Assembly (NCBI GenBank): GCA_964353015.1
Contig: CAYGUA010000010.1
Location: 1 to 64,000, forward strand
Length of the DNA stretch: 64,000 bases
From: JAMZMI01 sp964353015
GTDB lineage: Bacteria > Bacteroidota > Bacteroidia > Cytophagales > Cyclobacteriaceae
Direction: 5' to 3'
Below the pieces are notes generated by a model. The model searched no databases and had not been told where the DNA came from. It worked only from the letters and a program-made list of their open reading frames with translations. Both the position numbers and the translations under genes were made by a program. Position 1 is the first letter of the stretch. Each line of letters begins with the position of its first letter. This document shows, one piece after another, positions 32,241 to 41,148 of the stretch.

Positions 32241-32759
32241 TCATTTAATTTGCGGATTCAGCTTTTCGAAAGTAAATATCCAGGTGGGATACCATACAAA
32301 AGGACAATCAGGATCTTCAATGGGATTACAGTCCTCTGGGAATAGGAAATATGGATCAAAAGTCAATCTCAATTCATTGTCAAGTAAATCAATGTCGATC
32401 TCCAGTTGATCGTTTCTCACAAATTGGAAACCATACAAAGATTGTTTCAATACCCAGGTTGAAGTTGCAGGCCACAGGATTTCTGCTGTCTCATTGGTAC
32501 CATTATATAATTCCAAATCGCTCGTATTTATATTAAATATTCCAGAGGAATCATCTTCAAATTCGATTGATAGCTGAAATCCATCCCATTCTGTTCGCTC
32601 AGCACCATCAATGGTCACCTTAGTTTTTAACCAAACGCCTGATATGGAATCAGCGAATGTTAAAGTCTTTTCGGGATTTTCAATATTCTCCTTTTCACAA
32701 CTTGAGAGTATTGTGAGAAATAGTAGGAGTAAGATGAATGGAAAATTAGAGGTATTCAT
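32241..32759 (-). CDS. Lipocalin-like lipoprotein, paralog 1
   Basis: A 172-residue lipoprotein with lipobox LSSC (C21). The mature domain starts with GVWLKTKVTIDGAERTEW and later has STWVLKQ and a WIFTFEKL end, a beta-barrel pattern like lipocalin-type domains. It is clearly related to the next protein upstream (32768-33319): both share G-x-W, E-W-x-x-F, D-x-SG-x-F, STW-x-L and a terminal C-P...W-x-F. Gap between the two is 8 nt. Function unknown. Confidence 0.75.
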   Translation of the reverse strand: MNTSNFPFILLLLFLTILSSCEKENIENPEKTLTFADSISGVWLKTKVTIDGAERTEWDGFQLSIEFEDDSSGIFNINTSDLELYNGTNETAEILWPATSTWVLKQSLYGFQFVRNDQLEIDIDLLDNELRLTFDPYFLFPEDCNPIEDPDCPFVWYPTWIFTFEKLNPQIK

Positions 32760-32767
32760 TTTGCTAT

Positions 32768-33319
32768 TTATTCATTTGTGCGGCTTAGTAAAAATCGCCA
32801 AATTCCTATATACGCAAATGTTTTTGGACAAGTATCTGCATTAGGCTTGCATTGAGGCCAACCGGATATATCAAAATTGAGCCCAAGCATTGCTTGGTCT
32901 TGATCGAAGGCTATATTTATAAGTGCTTGATTATCTCTGATAAAATGGTCAAACTGCTCATTAAGCTTCCATGTTGAATTTGGGATCCATATTTCATTGA
33001 TTTTGGGATAATCATCCGCAGGAGCATATTCCTCTTGGTTGAAATAATATTTCACTGAATCGTAATGCGGAATACCCGATGCGATGAAATTACCTGAATT
33101 GTCACCCAGATGATTTATTTCAAGTTCAAAATCATTCCATTCGGGCATTAATTCTCCCTCGAAGGTTACAGAAGTCACTTGCCATTTGCCCTCAAGCATT
33201 TCTACTAGCTTGGGTTCAATCAGTTCTTCATCTGAATCTTTTTTTTCCGTGCAGGCCAATAGTAATAACATGTGAAAGGCTAAAATCGAAATGATGATTG
33301 TACATAATGACTGTCGCAT
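32768..33319 (-). CDS. Lipocalin-like lipoprotein, paralog 2
   Basis: A 183-residue lipoprotein with lipobox LLAC (C23). The mature part begins GKWQVTSVTFEGELMPEWNDF and ends with WRFLLSR, aligning with the downstream paralog along its whole length, though most positions differ. The two genes form a tandem pair, probably an old duplication. It lies after the terminator of the proS-nfeD-floA unit. Function unknown. Confidence 0.75.
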   Translation of the reverse strand: MRQSLCTIIISILAFHMLLLLACTEKKDSDEELIEPKLVEMLEGKWQVTSVTFEGELMPEWNDFELEINHLGDNSGNFIASGIPHYDSVKYYFNQEEYAPADDYPKINEIWIPNSTWKLNEQFDHFIRDNQALINIAFDQDQAMLGLNFDISGWPQCKPNADTCPKTFAYIGIWRFLLSRTNE

Positions 33320-33346
33320 TTCTAAATTTAACCAACAACCATAAAA

Positions 33347-33371
33347 AAAAGCTGCCCGAGAGCAGCTTTTT
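33347..33371 (-). terminator. Terminator after floA
   Basis: GCTGC (33351-33355) and GCAGC (33362-33366) pair around CCGAGA, and the stem extends through flanking A and T runs. On the minus strand it is followed by eight T (complement of 33343-33350), 40 nt after the floA stop. T run on both sides means it could work in both directions. Confidence 0.88.
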
Positions 33372-33411
33372 AATTTCTATATATTTCCCTTTAAAGGAAG
33401 TTATTAAACTA

Positions 33412-34437
33412 TTAAGAATCTTTTTTCTTCGTGCCGCCTTTTTTGCCTGCACCAGCTATTGATTCTCTCATGTCAGTATCAGCCTGAATATTCTGGAATT
33501 TGTAATAATCCATTACACCAAGATTTCCTGTTCTGAAAGCTTCAGCAATTGCTTTTGGAATCTCAGCTTCCGCAAGGATTACTTTCGCACGTGCTTCCTG
33601 AGCTTTGGCTACCATTTCTTGCTCTTCAGCTACGGCCATGGCTCTTCTTTCTTCAGCTTTAGCTTCAGCTACTTTCAAATCGGCAGAAGCCTGATCTGTT
33701 TGAAGTTTGGCGCCAATGTTTGCTCCTACATCAACATCTGCAATATCAATAGATAGGATTTCAAAAGCAGTACCCGCATCTAAACCTCTTTGAAGCACCA
33801 ATTTTGAAATTTTATCAGGATTTTCAAGCACATCTTTGTGCGATTTGGCTGAACCAATAGAAGTTACAATACCTTCACCAACTCTGGCAAGAATGGTGTC
33901 TTCACCGGCACCACCTACCAATTGCTGGATATTGGCACGAACAGTCACGCGGGCTTTAGCCACAAGCTGAATCCCATCAGCCGCAACTGCTGCTACAGAC
34001 GGAGTGTTGATCACCTTAGGGTTTACTGAAATCTGCACCGCTTCAAACACATCACGTCCTGCCAAATCAATAGCAGTAGCCTGGCGAAAAGTAAGATTGA
34101 TATTTGCCTTATCTGCAGAAATCAAAGCTTTAATCACCTGAGGCACATTACCTCCAGCCAAATAATGCGTTTCCAAATCTGAAGTTTTAAGCTTTCGCTT
34201 TTGACCTGTGGTCACATCTTCTGCGATTGATAGACCAGCTTTTGTTGCTGTGATCAATGAGTTTACAATAATTGATGGCGGCACCTTTCGGATTCTCATA
34301 AACATCAATTCGAAAAGTCCAACGCGAACTCCCGAAAACTGAGCAGTAATCCAGAGATTGACCGGGATGAAATAAAGAAGGATAAATAGAAAGATTATCC
34401 CACCAAAGAGGATAACCAATACAGGTAACATGTCCAT
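33412..34437 (-). CDS. floA: Flotillin-like protein FloA
   Basis: A 341-residue flotillin-like protein (UPF0365/YqfA family). A hydrophobic N-terminal segment (about 4-27) anchors it in the membrane. An SPFH-like domain (about 35-200, with GGNVPQVIKALISADKA) and a long Ala/Glu/Lys-rich coiled coil (about 235-300) follow, and the tail is basic (GKKGGTKKKDS). Family members organise membrane microdomains and affect fluidity and secretion. The NfeD-family gene is directly upstream, the usual pairing. Terminator follows at 33347. Confidence 0.93.
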   Translation of the reverse strand: MDMLPVLVILFGGIIFLFILLYFIPVNLWITAQFSGVRVGLFELMFMRIRKVPPSIIVNSLITATKAGLSIAEDVTTGQKRKLKTSDLETHYLAGGNVPQVIKALISADKANINLTFRQATAIDLAGRDVFEAVQISVNPKVINTPSVAAVAADGIQLVAKARVTVRANIQQLVGGAGEDTILARVGEGIVTSIGSAKSHKDVLENPDKISKLVLQRGLDAGTAFEILSIDIADVDVGANIGAKLQTDQASADLKVAEAKAEERRAMAVAEEQEMVAKAQEARAKVILAEAEIPKAIAEAFRTGNLGVMDYYKFQNIQADTDMRESIAGAGKKGGTKKKDS

Positions 34438-34445
34438 TGAATTTT

Positions 34446-34913
34446 TTAGTTTATTGGTTCTACGAAAATTTTATTTGAATCTATTTTGCTGATTTTCACT
34501 TTAGTCTGTTCTGGAATATAGCGTCCACTTGATGTCACAGCCAATTCCTGATCATTGAATGAAGCTTTTCCTACTGGCTTTGCTGCAGATACCATCACAC
34601 CCTCATCACCAAGGTTTACTTCTATCTTAAATTCATCATTGATTCTTCCATTGTTCTCACCCTTGAGGGAAAATCTGGACCAGGCCTCTGTTTTAAAACT
34701 ATAAAACACCAGTCCAAAACCTACCACAGCTGAAGAAATCAAAATGATTGTACCTGCAGTGCTTCCGAAATAGTCGTAAGAAATGTAAACACCATACCCC
34801 GCGATCAAAAATCCCAACACACCAACTACAGTAGTGCCGGGAATAAAGATCGTCTCAACTACTATGAGTATAATCCCGAATACGATTAGGCCGATAACAA
34901 CAATCCACTCCAT
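34446..34913 (-). CDS. Short NfeD-family protein
   Basis: A 155-residue protein of the short NfeD type, without the serine-protease domain of the long form. Three or four transmembrane segments occupy residues 3-80, and a C-terminal OB-fold domain runs from about 95 to 155 (LGDEGVMVSAAKPVGKASFNDQE). Such proteins act with flotillins, and floA follows after 8 nt. The ATG at 34913 shares one base with the proS stop (TGATG). Confidence 0.88.
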   Translation of the reverse strand: MEWIVVIGLIVFGIILIVVETIFIPGTTVVGVLGFLIAGYGVYISYDYFGSTAGTIILISSAVVGFGLVFYSFKTEAWSRFSLKGENNGRINDEFKIEVNLGDEGVMVSAAKPVGKASFNDQELAVTSSGRYIPEQTKVKISKIDSNKIFVEPIN

Positions 34914-36388
34914 CAATATGCTTTTGCAAAAAGAACCCTTTGTTTAGAAGGTTTTCCGGAATAAATGCACTTGCCTTCTTCCGGGGATGAATTTAACGGA
35001 ATACAACGAATAGTGGCTTTGGTTTCAGCTTTAATTTTTTCCTCGGTTTCTGTAGTGCCATCCCAATGTGCATAAATGAATCCCGGATTTTTCTCCAGAA
35101 TTTCCTTAAACTCATCATAGGTATCAACAGAATGCGTATTCTCCTTTTTGAAGCTTGCGGCTTTTTCAAGGATATTTTTTTGCATATCGTCCAAAAGAGT
35201 CACTGTGTGGCTAACAATATTCTCTTTGTTAATCACTTGTTTCTCTTTGGTGTCGCGTCTGGCAATTTCCACAGTGCCATTTTCCAAATCTCTTGGGCCG
35301 ATGGCAATTCTCACAGGAACGCCTTTCAGCTCATATTCGGCAAATTTCCAGCCTGGCTTATGCGTATCTCTCTTATCGAACTGTACACTGATGTTTTTGT
35401 CTCTGAGCTCCCGGGTAATGTTATCCGCCAACTCGCCAATTTTTGCCAGCTCTTCATCCGTCTTAAATATTGGAACAATCACCACTTGAATCGGCGCAAG
35501 TTTAGGAGGAAGCACAAGTCCTTCATCATCAGAATGCGCCATGATCAATGCACCCATCAATCGTGTACTTACACCCCAAGAAGTTCCCCAGACATATTCC
35601 ATTCCACCTTCTTTTGTAGCGTATTTCACGTCAAAAGCTTTCGCGAAATTTTGTCCCAGAAAATGAGAAGTTCCCGCTTGAAGTGCACGACCATCCTGCA
35701 TCATGGCTTCTATGCAATAAGTGTCTACAGCACCTGCAAATCGCTCGTTCTCTGTTTTTACACCTTTGGTGACAGGCAAAGCCATATAGTTTTCAGCAAA
35801 TTCAGCATAAACTCCAAGCATTTGCATGGTTTCTGCTACCGCTTCATTTTGTGTGGCATGGGCGGTGTGGCCTTCTTGCCAAAGAAACTCTGCCGTTCTC
35901 AGGAAAAGTCTGGTTCTCATTTCCCAACGTACTACGTTGGCCCATTGATTGATCAGCAAAGGAAGGTCCCTATAAGACTGTATCCAGTTTTTGTATGCAT
36001 CCCAAATCACTGTTTCTGAGGTTGGTCTTACGATAAGTTCTTCCTCAAGTTTTGCATCAGGATCTACAATCACACCTCCATTTACTTCATCATTTTTTAG
36101 TCTGTAGTGAGTCACTACAGCACATTCCTTCGCAAATCCTTCCACATGGCTAGCTTCCTTGCTAAAAAATGATTTTGGAATGAAAAGAGGGAAGTACGCA
36201 TTTGAGTGACCTGTCTCTTTAAACATTTTATCAAGGGTCGCCTGCATTTTTTCCCAGATGGCATAACCGTACGGTTTTATGACCATACAGCCTCTAACGG
36301 GCGAATTTTCAGCTAATCCTGCGCGCTTGACCAGCTCGTTGTACCATGATGAATAATCTTCTGACCTGCTTGGGAGTCCCTTGCTCAT
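34913..36388 (-). CDS. proS: Prolyl-tRNA synthetase (type 3)
   Basis: A 491-residue class II synthetase of the short archaeal/eukaryotic-like type lacking the editing insertion. Motif 2 is VVRWEMRTRLFLRTAEFLWQEGHTAH and motif 3 lies in TSWGVSTRLMGALIMAHSDDEGLVLPP; a C-terminal anticodon-binding and zinc-like domain follows, and it ends in the conserved tyrosine (FAKAY). It charges tRNA-Pro. It leads an operon with nfeD and floA, sharing one base with nfeD. Confidence 0.96.
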   Translation of the reverse strand: MSKGLPSRSEDYSSWYNELVKRAGLAENSPVRGCMVIKPYGYAIWEKMQATLDKMFKETGHSNAYFPLFIPKSFFSKEASHVEGFAKECAVVTHYRLKNDEVNGGVIVDPDAKLEEELIVRPTSETVIWDAYKNWIQSYRDLPLLINQWANVVRWEMRTRLFLRTAEFLWQEGHTAHATQNEAVAETMQMLGVYAEFAENYMALPVTKGVKTENERFAGAVDTYCIEAMMQDGRALQAGTSHFLGQNFAKAFDVKYATKEGGMEYVWGTSWGVSTRLMGALIMAHSDDEGLVLPPKLAPIQVVIVPIFKTDEELAKIGELADNITRELRDKNISVQFDKRDTHKPGWKFAEYELKGVPVRIAIGPRDLENGTVEIARRDTKEKQVINKENIVSHTVTLLDDMQKNILEKAASFKKENTHSVDTYDEFKEILEKNPGFIYAHWDGTTETEEKIKAETKATIRCIPLNSSPEEGKCIYSGKPSKQRVLFAKAY

Positions 36389-36515
36389 AATGCGACGTAT
36401 ATTTTGGTATAGTAATTGCTTATTTTCTAATACTTAAAAAACTGGAGGCAAATATAACTTTACAATGTCGAATCTTTTGAACCAGTCTGATGTATTATAT
36501 AAAAAGTAGGATGTC

Positions 36516-38012
36516 ATGGAAGCTCTAAAAAAAATGTTTAAATGCTCGTTACTGATAGCTTTATCAGTGTTTGCAGCTGGTGCCTTTGCGCAGGAATATG
36601 ATGATATGTATTTCAATTCCAATGATAGGAAGAAAGTAAAGAGGGTAGAGGAAGAAAAAAAGGACGAGGCTACTTCAACCTATGAATCTTATACTAATAA
36701 TACTTACACTGATGATTATTCGGCATATGAAGTAAATCCGGAATATATCGCCAGATACAAATCTGGTAGTAATCCAGAATCTTATGCTTCTGGTGCTAAT
36801 ACTTCGGATTATGCTCAGAACGACAATTCAAATTACACACCAAATTCAGCATCCAATATTTCGTATTCCTATTATCCAGAGGATTACACAGTAGAGCAAG
36901 ATCCAAACGGAACAACCATCATCAATAATTATTATCAAAATAATCCTAACAATAACCAAAACTGGAATAACGGATGGAATAATGGCTGGGGTTGGAATAA
37001 CGGATGGAATAATGGTTGGGGCTGGAATACTTGGAATGATCCATTTTGGGGCTGGAATTCGGGTTTTTCAGTTGGTTTTGGTTGGGGCTGGGGTAATCCA
37101 TATTGTGGTTGGAACAATTGGGGCTTTGGCGGCTGGAACAATCCGTATTACGGAGGGTTTTACGGCTTTGGCTGGAACAGATATAACTATGCTTACACTA
37201 ATGGATTCTATAGCGGCTTATATTATGGTGGCAATGGTGGATATTATGGGGAGAATTCAAATAGGAGAAATGTTGTCAGAGGTAGCAGATATAACCGCGG
37301 AGGAAATACCATAGCAAGAGCGAGCTCAGGCACTCCAACGTCACGTGGTTCGGTTGCTAATAATTCAAGTGAAAACAGAACAAGTGCCAACGGCAGAACT
37401 GTTGCATCCAGAGATTATACTTCCACTCAAAACGAATATTATAATAGATCAAGAACTTCTGTTTCGTCTGGATCAAGTAGAAATGTGGCTAGTGTTCCTA
37501 GAACAAGAGAAAGCTATACATCAAGAGGGAATTCAACTGATAATGGTTCTTTAAGAACAAATTCAAGTTCAAATAACTCTTCAGGAAACACAAGCAGATA
37601 TAGCAGCACTGCAACTCGTGTTGATAGCAGATCAACTAATTCAAGTTACAACTCAAGAAATAGTTCTGGATCATCATCTGGTACTTATTCTCGAGGAACA
37701 ACCGATAGAAATTCATCTTCTGGTAATGCTCCGACTTACAGAGGAAGCTCTTCAAGTTCAAGCAGATCTTCATCGGGAAGTAGTTCAAGATCTTATAGTG
37801 GCAGCAGTTCTTCAGGAAGTAGCAGATCATCTACTTACACACCTTCCAGATCATCGGGATCTTCAAGTGGCGGATCTAGAAGTAGTTCTGGAGGAAGCTA
37901 TTCTGGAGGAAGTAGAAGTTCGGGTAGTAGTTCGTCTGGTGGAAGCAGAAGCTCTGGTGGCAGCTCATCAGGAAGCAGAAGTTCATCTGGCGGTAGCCGA
38001 GGAGGTAGATAA
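36516..38012 (+). CDS. Exported low-complexity protein rich in Trp/Asn/Gly then Ser/Arg/Gly
   Basis: A 498-residue protein with a signal peptide (about 1-25, ending AGAFAQ). An acidic, Tyr/Asn/Ser-rich segment (26-145) leads to a block of NNGWNNGWGW repeats (about 148-215) full of Trp, Asn, Gly and Tyr, then a 250-residue C-terminal half of Ser, Arg and Gly (RSSSGSSS-type). No folded family domain is visible. The DNA includes a 30-bp tandem duplication. An outer-membrane FadL-like gene follows after 29 nt. A surface or periplasmic disordered protein is likely; function unknown. Confidence 0.75.
   Translation: MEALKKMFKCSLLIALSVFAAGAFAQEYDDMYFNSNDRKKVKRVEEEKKDEATSTYESYTNNTYTDDYSAYEVNPEYIARYKSGSNPESYASGANTSDYAQNDNSNYTPNSASNISYSYYPEDYTVEQDPNGTTIINNYYQNNPNNNQNWNNGWNNGWGWNNGWNNGWGWNTWNDPFWGWNSGFSVGFGWGWGNPYCGWNNWGFGGWNNPYYGGFYGFGWNRYNYAYTNGFYSGLYYGGNGGYYGENSNRRNVVRGSRYNRGGNTIARASSGTPTSRGSVANNSSENRTSANGRTVASRDYTSTQNEYYNRSRTSVSSGSSRNVASVPRTRESYTSRGNSTDNGSLRTNSSSNNSSGNTSRYSSTATRVDSRSTNSSYNSRNSSGSSSGTYSRGTTDRNSSSGNAPTYRGSSSSSSRSSSGSSSRSYSGSSSSGSSRSSTYTPSRSSGSSSGGSRSSSGGSYSGGSRSSGSSSSGGSRSSGGSSSGSRSSSGGSRGGR
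36963..37022 (+). repeat. 30-bp tandem repeat inside the low-complexity gene
   Basis: Two 30-bp copies (36963-36992 and 36993-37022) differ at two bases and encode WNNGWNNGWG twice. Each copy is itself a near-repeat of a 12-bp WNNG unit. It keeps the frame and could change copy number by slippage. Confidence 0.85.
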
Positions 38013-38041
38013 TTAATAACCTGATTTTAAAGCAGAAAATT

Positions 38042-39538
38042 ATGAAAACGAGATATTATATAGCATTAGCAGGCCTCTTGTTTGCCTTTGTAGGAACAGC
38101 ACAGCCTTTGGGATATTACAATGACGCGCTATTATTTAGCCAAACAAATGCATTTGGTTCGACAGCCCGAATTCAGGGTATTGGAGGTGCACAAGTAGCA
38201 TTAGGTGGAGATTTGAGTTCAGCAGGATTGAATCCTGCAGGTTTGGGTTTTTACAATAAGAGTGTTTTTTCCTTTACTCCAAGTGTGGTTTTTCACGATA
38301 CAGAAGGAATATATAGTGGTCAAAGAGTAGCCTCTTATCAACCAAATATCAATCTCCCAAATATGGGGATTGTACTTAATCACACAATCGGAGATATTCC
38401 TGATAGTAAATTCAAAGGAGGATCATTTGCCATTTCTGTGACCCGAATCAACGATTTCAATCAGAAATTTGCGTATCAGGGATACAGCCCAAATGCTTCT
38501 ATTGTGGATGCTTTCATCAACAATTCAGGGACCACAGCAATCGACAATTTACCTGAATTGGAATATGGAGCTTATTCAAATTATCTGATTGATCCAGTGA
38601 GAAATGAACAAGGCAATATTATTGGGTATGAAACTTTCGCAGGACTTGAGCCATTGCAAGCCGAAAGAGTGATCACCAGCGGCGGTCAAAACCAGATGAA
38701 CTTTTCATGGGGAGGAAACTATAATGATCAGGTTTATTTTGGAGCCGGACTTGGCGTGCAGACATTAAACTATGAGCGCAAGAGATTCTACTCAGAAAGT
38801 GATTTTATCAGCGATAATAATTTACTGAATTCACTTGCGGTTAATGATGAATTGAGCATCAATGGAACAGGGTTGAATGGAACTTTCGGAATGATAGTCC
38901 GACCAGCAAATTTTATGACTTTGGGGATCTCCTATACCACACCGACCTATTTTTCCTTGAGAGATGAAACTGGTTTGAGTGTAACCTCTGATTGGAACAA
39001 TTTTCAGTATGATGATGAAACATTAATAACTTCTGAATCTTACGTAAGTGATATTACTGTGAGTAATTACAATCTGAGGACACCATCAAGGTTGAATCTT
39101 GGTGCGGCGGTCTTCTTAGGCAAAAGAGGGTTCATAACTGGTGATGTAGAGTTTGTGGATCATGGCTCGGCCATCTTACAATCTAATACTGCAGCATTTG
39201 ATATGAATGGAGATAATCAGGAGATATTGAATCAATTTTCATCAGTTATCAACTATCGTTTAGGTGCTGAAATAAGATTGGAAGAATTTAGATTTCGAGG
39301 AGGATACAATTATATGGCTGATCCATATCGAAATGGAGATTATGACAGATCAAGAAACAATTTGACTTTTGGAATGGGGTTCCGTCATAAAGATTACTTT
39401 GTTGATTTGGCAGTAGTGAAAACTTATTTCAATCAGTATTATTCTCCTTATGAAATGCCAGACGTAGCAGATCAGCCAGTTATTGAAGTGACTAATGATA
39501 ATACTTCAATCTCTGCTACCTTCGGATTCAATTTTTAA
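38042..39538 (+). CDS. OmpP1/FadL-like outer membrane protein
   Basis: A 498-residue protein with a signal peptide (about 1-20, ending GTAQ) and many amphipathic strands ending in the outer-membrane signature FGFNF. The start of the mature part (GSTARIQGIGGAQVALGGDLSSAGLNPAGLGFY) is typical of Bacteroidota proteins of the OmpP1/FadL/hemin-receptor type, a 14-strand family that moves hydrophobic compounds. It follows the low-complexity gene by 29 nt and shares its terminator with convergent aroK. Confidence 0.85.
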   Translation: MKTRYYIALAGLLFAFVGTAQPLGYYNDALLFSQTNAFGSTARIQGIGGAQVALGGDLSSAGLNPAGLGFYNKSVFSFTPSVVFHDTEGIYSGQRVASYQPNINLPNMGIVLNHTIGDIPDSKFKGGSFAISVTRINDFNQKFAYQGYSPNASIVDAFINNSGTTAIDNLPELEYGAYSNYLIDPVRNEQGNIIGYETFAGLEPLQAERVITSGGQNQMNFSWGGNYNDQVYFGAGLGVQTLNYERKRFYSESDFISDNNLLNSLAVNDELSINGTGLNGTFGMIVRPANFMTLGISYTTPTYFSLRDETGLSVTSDWNNFQYDDETLITSESYVSDITVSNYNLRTPSRLNLGAAVFLGKRGFITGDVEFVDHGSAILQSNTAAFDMNGDNQEILNQFSSVINYRLGAEIRLEEFRFRGGYNYMADPYRNGDYDRSRNNLTFGMGFRHKDYFVDLAVVKTYFNQYYSPYEMPDVADQPVIEVTNDNTSISATFGFNF

Positions 39539-39558
39539 AAAAAACTCGGGAAATAAAT

Positions 39559-39591
39559 AAGACCTCATTCAAAGATTTTGGATGAGGTCTT
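39559..39591 (+). terminator. Terminator of the FadL-like gene, overlapping the end of aroK
   Basis: AAGACCTCAT (39559-39568) pairs with ATGAGGTCTT (39582-39591), followed by TT, AG and six T. The right arm lies inside the last codons of the convergent aroK gene, so the coding sequence for its C-terminal KDLIQNL doubles as terminator stem. Confidence 0.85.
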
Positions 39592-40063
39592 TTAGTTTTT
39601 TAGCATCACGATCAGCCATTGTGATGTCAGCTTGCTCATAAAATTGACTTCTTGTTTTCAAGAGTTCATCAATTCGATTTGCTACATCACCTTGCATCAA
39701 TGGGCGATGAGATTTTTTTGAGATTCTTTCTATTAATGTAGCGCGATCTTGAGTAAGATAGACTGTGATTCCTGTTTCATTCATTATCTGAATGCCATTG
39801 TGAAAGCATGGTGTTCCACCTCCTGATGCCAGAATAAATTTTTCCATCGCGGAGATACTCAATAATAAATTTGATTCAATCTGTCGAAAATTGACTTCAC
39901 CACTCGTTTCGAAAATTTCAGTGATTTTTCTTGATTCCTGATCTTCTATTAAAGCGTCTAAATCATAAAATGGCAGACCCGTTTCTGCAGCCAATACTTT
40001 CCCGAAATGGGATTTTCCGGTACCAGGAAGACCAATTAAGTAGATCCTATTTTTTGATTTCAA
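39569..40063 (-). CDS. aroK: Shikimate kinase
   Basis: A 164-residue P-loop kinase of the normal AroK size. Walker A is GLPGTGKSHFG; the shikimate-binding DLDALIE and SGGGTPC-type motif (ASGGGTPCF) follow, then the lid RISKKSHRPLM. It phosphorylates shikimate in the aromatic amino acid pathway. The start is TTG at 40063, overlapping the stop of the upstream BT_3928-like gene by 3 nt in TTGA, so the two are coupled. Confidence 0.93.
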   Translation of the reverse strand: MKSKNRIYLIGLPGTGKSHFGKVLAAETGLPFYDLDALIEDQESRKITEIFETSGEVNFRQIESNLLLSISAMEKFILASGGGTPCFHNGIQIMNETGITVYLTQDRATLIERISKKSHRPLMQGDVANRIDELLKTRSQFYEQADITMADRDAKKLKDLIQNL

Positions 40064-41148
40064 CGTAGCAAGTCATTTATTTCTTCAACTTCTGGCACAT
40101 CATTGTGATGCCATTTGCCTCTTACAATTCCATCTTGAAGGAGCATGATTCCAGGGTTTGAACGAACCATGGTTTTCAATACGGTGGCGTCAGCGTAGTA
40201 ATAAGGAATGGCTAGTTGATGTTGATGTCTAAACGGTTCGAATATGCTGTAACCAGAAGAAGTCAAGATCCAAGGTTCCGCATTTTGTAGATTTTTCGCC
40301 AGTACACTTATTTCGGAAAGGTGTGAAGTGTTTGCTTTTTCCGCACTGTAGATGATGATCAAGAGTTTGTTTCCCGACATCATTTCTTCCGTGAAATCAT
40401 CTTCATCAGTCCAGACGCTCAGATCCGTTATTTTTGCTTCCGCTTCAGGATTGACCACATCCATTGATTTGAATTCGTAATCACTGTCAGAAGGATAACT
40501 ATCAAAAACGTACTTCTTTCCGTCTTTTTCCATGACATATTCATAGCGCAGTTCTTCAGAAGGCTCCATTAGCGTAGGCAGATGATTCCCAATCGCGTAC
40601 GCTCTGAAATCCACAACAGGCAAATGACGGATGGTGTAGATCGAAAACAAGACAAAAAACACGGTCGCACCGATAACTTTCATCCACTGAAACCAGATGG
40701 CAAACATGGATTTGTATCTGTCTTTGTTTATAAAAATCACAATGATCAGAACCAGCAAAATGATGTCTTTGGTAAATGATTCCCATGGCGTGAGTTTGAT
40801 TGCATCACCGAAGCAGCCACAGTCTGTAACCTTGTTGAAATATGCGGAATAGAACGTGAGAAATGTGAAAAACACAATCAGTCCCAAAAGTGCCCAGGCT
40901 GTGAATCTCATTTTGAAACCTACGATGAGCGCAACTCCTAATACAATTTCCAGCACACTTAAAACAACGGAGAGAAATAAGGCTGCCGGAACAAACAATT
41001 CAAAAAATGGCGCAAAATCATATGCAAAAACATCAAAATACTCTTCCAGCTTGATAGCTGTGCCAACTGGATCATTGACCTTGATCAGACCAGAAAAAAT
41101 AAAAAGTGCACCTACCAGATATCTGGCAGCTTCGTAAATAAATCTCAT
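40060..41148 (-). CDS. BT_3928-like DoxX-type membrane protein
   Basis: A 362-residue Bacteroidota membrane protein. Four helices (about 5-145) form a DoxX/MauE-like unit with TDCGCFGD between helices; its cysteines suggest redox chemistry. The C-terminal half (about 180-362) resembles a thioredoxin-like soluble domain without a CxxC. The ATG at 41148 is preferred to an in-frame start nine codons upstream because it overlaps the DUF1599 stop by 4 nt (ATGA). It sits between DUF1599 and aroK. The family is of unknown function. Confidence 0.82.
   Translation of the reverse strand: MRFIYEAARYLVGALFIFSGLIKVNDPVGTAIKLEEYFDVFAYDFAPFFELFVPAALFLSVVLSVLEIVLGVALIVGFKMRFTAWALLGLIVFFTFLTFYSAYFNKVTDCGCFGDAIKLTPWESFTKDIILLVLIIVIFINKDRYKSMFAIWFQWMKVIGATVFFVLFSIYTIRHLPVVDFRAYAIGNHLPTLMEPSEELRYEYVMEKDGKKYVFDSYPSDSDYEFKSMDVVNPEAEAKITDLSVWTDEDDFTEEMMSGNKLLIIIYSAEKANTSHLSEISVLAKNLQNAEPWILTSSGYSIFEPFRHQHQLAIPYYYADATVLKTMVRSNPGIMLLQDGIVRGKWHHNDVPEVEEINDLLR

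Noticed and set aside
35066..36019. 317-codon plus-strand frame inside proS
   Set aside because: It is antisense to a strongly conserved synthetase; the translation is Cys/His/Phe-rich like a shadow frame.
37618..38016. Alternative frame of 132 codons in the Ser/Arg/Gly-rich gene
   Set aside because: The repeats keep other frames open; the signal-peptide frame is the coherent one.
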